In this document: one piece after another, positions 60,212-64,000 of the stretch
How the letters are laid out: each line of letters begins with the position of its first letter
Position numbering within the stretch: the stretch's first letter is position 1
Source of the DNA: JAICXG01 sp963801255
GTDB lineage: Bacteria > Verrucomicrobiota > Verrucomicrobiia > Chthoniobacterales > UBA10450
DNA length: 64,000 nt
NCBI GenBank assembly: GCA_963801255.1
Contig: CAWDEC010000008.1
Location: forward strand, 62,001-126,000
Direction: 5' to 3'
Program-made: the position numbers and the translations under genes
Notes under the pieces: model-generated
Told to the model about the DNA's origin: nothing
The model's database searches: none
The model's input: only the letters and a program-made list of their open reading frames with translations

Positions 60212-61896
60212 TGCCGCTGCAAAAAGCGGTGTACTTCCTCAGCCAATTTTTGGCCTATCCCTTCTGTCGATGCAATTTCTTCGACACTAGCCTTGCGCAG
60301 TCTTTGCACCGAACCAAACCTGCGTAGAAGCAAATTCTTGCGGTTCTGACTCACGCCGGGGCAATCGTCGAGAATGCTTTCGCCGATCCGTTTTTTCATG
60401 AGCAACTGGTGATAGGTATTGGCAAAACGGTGCGCTTCGTCCCGAATACGCTGCAGCAGGCGCAACGCACCGGAGTCTTCCGGCAGTCGCAACGGCATGG
60501 GACGGCCCGGTCGATAAACTTCTTCAAATTCCTTGGCCAGTCCGATGATCGGCAGATTGTGTAAACCGAGTCGTTGCAATTCGCGACAGGCTGAGGAGAG
60601 CTGACCTTTGCCGCCATCGACGATGATGAGATCCGGCAGCCTAACGAGTGGTGGAGTGTTCTCTTGATTGTCAGGCCGAACCGGGATAGCGCGATGAGGA
60701 ACTTCGTCGTTCGCTGTTGATGGGATATTCCTCACGGGCGACGGGATCGGCGTCAATGACTGGCCGTAAAACCCCTCACGGTCGTTTGCCACTGCAACAC
60801 GAGAGCTCAGGCGGCTGATCGCCTCGTCCGGATTCTCCTGCGAAAACTCCGCCGTTTCCGGATTTGCCTCCCGTGCTTGCAAGAGCACGCGCGAATACCG
60901 TCGCTTAACGACTTCCGCCATGCTGGCAAAATCGTCCTGTCCTTCGACCGTCCGGATGCGGTAGCGCCGATAGTTGTTTTTGTCCGGCACGCCATCGCGA
61001 AACGAAACCATCGAAGCAACCACATGGGTCGTAGAAATATTTGAGATGTCGAAACACTCCATCACGCGCGGCAAAGCCGGCAGTCGCAGTGCGTCCGCCA
61101 GCGCTCGCACATCCGCCTGCGGATCGATCGTGCTCGGCAAGCTATGCCGGGTGAAGCGCCGCATCGGCTTGGTCGTGCGCCGCAAATCCTCCAGCATATT
61201 GCGCAGTTCGGCGGCCTTTTCGAAATCCAGCTTCCCCGCTGCCTTGCGCATCTCTTCCTCAAGCGCGGTCATCATTTCGCGCGAGTGTCCTTCAAGGAAT
61301 TCCGCCGCTTGTGCGACGCGTTGCCGATAGGTGGTGGCGTCAATTTCGCTCAGCCGCATCGGCACCTGATACGTCGACGACTTCAATTCGCGCTCCGTCG
61401 GCGCGCCGCGGCCGAAAGTCAGCACTCCAAATTTCTTGCGCATGAAGTTCAGCGTCTGCCGCAGCGCGCCAGCATGTGCGTACGGCCCGAAATAGCGCGC
61501 GCCATCGTCCTTTTTGAAACGTGCCAACCGAAAGCGGGGCCATTCCTCCGTCTCGTCCAACTTCACAACAAGGAAGCGCTTATCATCGCGAAAGGAAATG
61601 TTGTAGCGCGGGCGGTATTCCTTGATCAGCTTCCCTTCGAGAAGCAAAGATTCTGGCTCGCTCGCCACGGTGTGCGTCTCGAAATCCCAAACCGCGTCGA
61701 GCAGGGCCCGCGTCTTAAGGTCGGCCACCGCCATTTTCGATGGCATAAAATAGGAGCCGACACGTTTGCGCAGATCGCGCGCTTTGCCCACGTAGATCAC
61801 GCGTCCAAAGCGATCGCGCATCAGGTAAACCCCCGGTTTGTGCGGCACTTCGTGGACTTTTCTGTTCAGGTCAGGCTTTTCCTTCGACAGCGACAC
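60208..61896 (-). CDS. uvrC: UvrABC system protein C
   Basis: 562 residues. The GIY-YIG nuclease is at the N-terminus (PGVYLMRDRFGRVIYVGKAR), the UVR motif near 200 (MTALEEEMRKAAGKLDFEKA), and the RNase H-like nuclease with MECFDISN and IIVDGGKGQLSSA. A helix-hairpin-helix ends the protein (CPGVSQNRKNLLLRRFGS). It makes both incisions in nucleotide excision repair. Slightly shorter than E. coli UvrC (610). Between the UVR and endonuclease parts an insert of about 60 residues carries a Pro-rich stretch. Divergent from the flavoprotein gene with 22 bp between starts. Confidence 0.95.
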   Translation of the reverse strand: MSLSKEKPDLNRKVHEVPHKPGVYLMRDRFGRVIYVGKARDLRKRVGSYFMPSKMAVADLKTRALLDAVWDFETHTVASEPESLLLEGKLIKEYRPRYNISFRDDKRFLVVKLDETEEWPRFRLARFKKDDGARYFGPYAHAGALRQTLNFMRKKFGVLTFGRGAPTERELKSSTYQVPMRLSEIDATTYRQRVAQAAEFLEGHSREMMTALEEEMRKAAGKLDFEKAAELRNMLEDLRRTTKPMRRFTRHSLPSTIDPQADVRALADALRLPALPRVMECFDISNISTTHVVASMVSFRDGVPDKNNYRRYRIRTVEGQDDFASMAEVVKRRYSRVLLQAREANPETAEFSQENPDEAISRLSSRVAVANDREGFYGQSLTPIPSPVRNIPSTANDEVPHRAIPVRPDNQENTPPLVRLPDLIIVDGGKGQLSSACRELQRLGLHNLPIIGLAKEFEEVYRPGRPMPLRLPEDSGALRLLQRIRDEAHRFANTYHQLLMKKRIGESILDDCPGVSQNRKNLLLRRFGSVQRLRKASVEEIASTEGIGQKLAEEVHRFLQRH

Positions 61897-61918
61897 GGTC
61901 CTGAGAGATTACTCGCGA

Positions 61919-62968
61919 ATGTGGGATGTCGCCATCGTGGGGGGCGGTCCGGCTGGCGCAAGTTGTGCGGCGTTCTGTGCCATGAGCGGCCTTCGAACTC
62001 TCGTGATCGAGCGGGCAAAATTCCCGCGCGAGAAGGTTTGTGGCGATTGCCTGAATCCGACTTGTTGGCCGGTACTGGAGCGGCTGGGCGTGGCGGAAGA
62101 ACTGCGGTCTGCGCCGCATGGAAGAATGCTGAGCGTCAACTTTATCGACCTTCGCGGGCGGGTTGTGAGCGCGCCGCTGCCCGGCGGTGACCACGCGGAG
62201 ATTGCCATCAAGCGCAGCGTCTTCGACGAAATCCTCCTGCGCGGCGCGCGGTCGTTAGGCGCCGAAGTGCGTGATGAGTCGACACTTATTGTCGTTAGGC
62301 GAGAAAACGACAGTTGGCATCTCGAGACGCGGAATTTTTCCGAGCGCGCCCGACTGCTGGTCGCCGCGGACGGACGCAATTCCACGGTGGCGCGTCTTCT
62401 CAACCTGATGCCACGCAAGGGTCCGGATCGCGTGGCGTTGCAAACCCATCTCCCTTTGCCGCTCAGCTACGACAACCAAATCGTGATGCAGCTGTTACCC
62501 GAAGGCTATTCCGGGGCGGCACCGGTCGGAGAGCAGCTTTTGAATCTTTGCCTGGTGAGTCGGCCTAACGACATGCCGAAGGTCAAGTCCTGGGCAGAGA
62601 ATAAGTTTGCGATCTCGCCGGATCATCACTGGCGAACCATCACCCCGCTCGCGCGCGCTCCTCTGCCGGCAAGTCGACCCGGATTATTTCTCGTCGGCGA
62701 TGCCGCGCGCGTGGTCGAGCCTTTCACCGGGGAAGGAATCTACTACGCCTTGCGTTCCGGTGAGCTGGCGGCGGCGGCGATTCGAACCGGAAATCATCGA
62801 GCCTACGCCGGCGCGCATCGCAAGCTGTATCGAGGCCGTCTTTGGATCAATTCTCTCGCGCGGTGCGCGGTAGAAAACCCGCGTCTCACGACATCACTGC
62901 TTGCTTTCTTGCCTAACGAAACGCGGGTGCTGCATTACTTGACGGGGAAAGTCGTGCGGAGCGTCTGA
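61919..62968 (+). CDS. geranylgeranyl reductase-family FAD oxidoreductase
   Basis: 349 residues from the ATG at 61919 (MWDVAIVGGGPAGASCA); the longer frame overlaps uvrC. FAD-binding motifs are VGGGPAGA, then REKVCGDCLNP with paired cysteines, and GLFLVGDAARVVEPFTGEG. The family reduces isoprenoid chains of lipids or quinones or hydroxylates small molecules. CGDCLN is the pattern of the reductase branch. Three exact copies of the iterated word lie inside or at the end. Its 3' end overlaps the convergent folD by 34 nt. Confidence 0.85.
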   Translation: MWDVAIVGGGPAGASCAAFCAMSGLRTLVIERAKFPREKVCGDCLNPTCWPVLERLGVAEELRSAPHGRMLSVNFIDLRGRVVSAPLPGGDHAEIAIKRSVFDEILLRGARSLGAEVRDESTLIVVRRENDSWHLETRNFSERARLLVAADGRNSTVARLLNLMPRKGPDRVALQTHLPLPLSYDNQIVMQLLPEGYSGAAPVGEQLLNLCLVSRPNDMPKVKSWAENKFAISPDHHWRTITPLARAPLPASRPGLFLVGDAARVVEPFTGEGIYYALRSGELAAAAIRTGNHRAYAGAHRKLYRGRLWINSLARCAVENPRLTTSLLAFLPNETRVLHYLTGKVVRSV

Positions 62969-63822
62969 CTCGCGGCTTTCACGGTGTTGGCCATAAGCAT
63001 CGCGATCGTCATCGGTCCGACACCGCCGGGCACCGGAGTGATTGCGCGGACTTTTGCTGCAACTTCGTCAAAAGCCACATCGCCAACCAGGCAATACCCT
63101 CTGGGAGATGAAGCGTCCTCCACGCGATTGATCCCTACATCAATTACCACTGCTTCTTCGCGCACGTGCTCTGCCCTAACGAATCGTGGCTGGCCGATGG
63201 CAGCCACTACGATGTCAGCCGAACGAGTGATCTCCGCAAGGTTTTTCGTCCGTGAATGCACCACCGTAACGGTGGCATCGACTCCTTTTTGCATGAGGAG
63301 AAGCGCGAGCGGTTTGCCAACGATCATGCTGCGGCCGAGCACGACGACATGTGCTCCGCTGATTCGGAAATTGCTCTCCCGCAGCAGGCGCAGGCAACCT
63401 AAGGGCGTACAGGGTACAAAGCCGCTGGGATCACCGAGCGCAAGCTTGGCGACGTTGATTGGATGAAAGCCGTCAACATCCTTCGCCGGGTCAAGCGCCC
63501 TTACGATGACCGATTCGTCAACGTGCTTCGGCGTGGGCGACTGAACGAGGATGCCGTGGATCGCAGGATCGCGGTTGAGTTCTGCAACCCGCGCGAGTAA
63601 CTCGGCCTCTGTCGTCTCCGAAGGCAACTCGAGTTTAACCGAATGCAGTCCGAGTTCGCGACACATCTTGTCTTTCGAGCGCACGTAAGCGCGTGAGGCC
63701 GGATCGTCGCCCACCAAGACAACTGCGAGTCCGGGGGTGATAGCGTGTGACTTGAGTGTCTCAATCTGGCCGCGCAGTTGAGCATAAACTTTTTCCGCAA
63801 TGATGCGCCCGTCGATCAACAT
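62935..63822 (-). CDS. folD: methylenetetrahydrofolate dehydrogenase / cyclohydrolase
   Basis: 295 residues from the ATG at 63822 (MLIDGRIIAEKVYAQL); the frame opens with a TTG five codons earlier. Signatures are VGDDPASRAYVRSKDKMC with the catalytic Lys, GILVQSPTPKHVDE, DVDGFHPINVAKL, and VVLGRSMIVGKPLALLL for NADP binding. It interconverts methylene-, methenyl- and 10-formyl-tetrahydrofolate in one-carbon metabolism. The remaining 163 bp of the window hold no gene, only a near copy of the iterated word (63986-63993). Confidence 0.96.
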   Translation of the reverse strand: MLIDGRIIAEKVYAQLRGQIETLKSHAITPGLAVVLVGDDPASRAYVRSKDKMCRELGLHSVKLELPSETTEAELLARVAELNRDPAIHGILVQSPTPKHVDESVIVRALDPAKDVDGFHPINVAKLALGDPSGFVPCTPLGCLRLLRESNFRISGAHVVVLGRSMIVGKPLALLLMQKGVDATVTVVHSRTKNLAEITRSADIVVAAIGQPRFVRAEHVREEAVVIDVGINRVEDASSPRGYCLVGDVAFDEVAAKVRAITPVPGGVGPMTIAMLMANTVKAASQTLRTTFPVK

Positions 63823-64000
63823 GGATTCGTTGCCCAAAGCAAGCGTCTTCTAGCGGTGCTCAGGCGTCGTCGCAAATGTCAATCAGGCGAAGGTGAGATA
63901 AGAATTTCGGGGGATGCCGATGGCTCGTCTGTTCCGGGAAGGCTCGCTTCGCGGCATGCAACACTGACGGTAGAAACTCTCCGGCCGTTAGGCAGAAATT

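Larger units (their letters stand above)
753..63993. repeat. dispersed iterated 9-mer TCGTTAGGC / GCCTAACGA
   Basis: Exact TCGTTAGGC on the plus strand starts at 753, 5419, 7982, 10946, 11577, 11811, 12413, 12423, 12840, 13116, 13249, 14206, 18503, 21895, 23700, 24316, 29784, 37211, 37942, 44412, 48606, 51850, 56710, 57943, 62252 and 62292. Exact GCCTAACGA starts at 3666, 7158, 7656, 8202, 9288, 37362, 38471, 38817, 46798, 49285, 60639, 62563 and 62911. Near copies keeping CGTTAGG or CCTAACG lie near 2564, 3709, 5427, 7831, 9675, 10355, 12724, 20271, 25924, 37706, 43033, 43079, 43893, 44182, 53453, 59268, 63174 and 63986. Inside genes it is read in several frames (for example Ser-Leu-Gly, Val-Val-Arg, Leu-Thr, Pro-Asn-Glu), so a single shared peptide does not explain it. 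Counted by eye. Confidence 0.92.

Noticed and set aside
753..63993. TTAGGC as nematode telomere repeat or contamination
   Set aside because: The shared unit is TCGTTAGGC, scattered singly in bacterial genes and not in TTAGGC tandem arrays.

Overview
The window looks like part of the chromosome of a Verrucomicrobiota bacterium, most likely a soil lineage near Chthoniobacterales/Spartobacteria. This is inferred from the C-terminal repeat domain at the left edge, the moderately high GC, and family resemblance of many proteins; no rRNA or ribosomal protein gene is present to settle it. About 55 protein genes, one tRNA-Gln, two gene remnants, one propeller pseudogene and one frameshifted gene are supported. 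No IS element, CRISPR array, rRNA or phage structural gene was seen.

Layout. 0-7.2 kb: end of a surface/secreted protein, tRNA-Gln(CUG), a halogenase-like flavoenzyme, a secreted propeller-like protein, a YjgR-type ATPase, a DUF2237 protein and a primary-type sigma-70 factor with a clear terminator. 7.3-21.9 kb: a surface-glycan region. It holds two related sets of glycosyltransferases (GT2-GT2 and a 1316-residue methyltransferase/GT2/GT2/GT4 fusion; then GT2-GT2 and a separate GT4), a pyruvate kinase between them, methyltransferases, a radical SAM/SPASM enzyme and an acyltransferase. 21.9-24.9 kb: ribBA-ribH-nusB and a LuxR-type regulator with a degenerate receiver.

25.1-37.0 kb: an accessory island. 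It holds a HELLE-motif protein, class 3 lipase, lipoprotein, two unknown proteins (one membrane), M15 peptidase, L,D-transpeptidase, a broken propeller gene, a 1036-residue protein with two kinase-like repeats plus a putative peptidoglycan-binding module, an M23-like protein with the same module, and a GH75 chitosanase-like protein. The right end carries decayed second copies of the start of ligA and of the start of the GH75 gene.

37.0-64 kb: mostly housekeeping. ligA; an envelope-stress-like operon (YugP protease, ECF sigma, putative anti-sigma, inactive HtrA-like protein); an M24 peptidase; a FHA/ABCG-type transporter; ftsH; a ribosome hibernation factor; glgX; an NtrC-type regulator; an amidohydrolase; a cbiX-GAF-DR2241 group; PBP2; uvrC; a geranylgeranyl-reductase-like enzyme; folD.

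The most striking signal is not a gene. The non-palindromic 9-mer TCGTTAGGC (reverse GCCTAACGA) occurs about 39 times exactly, plus about 18 near matches sharing the CGTTAGG core, where about 0.5 exact copies would be expected by chance. It lies in both orientations, inside genes and between them, and forms the stop codon of four genes. It is almost absent from the 25-37 kb island. This is the pattern of a DNA-uptake-type or other chromosome-wide signal word, and it marks the island as foreign. Counts were made by eye and may be off by a few.
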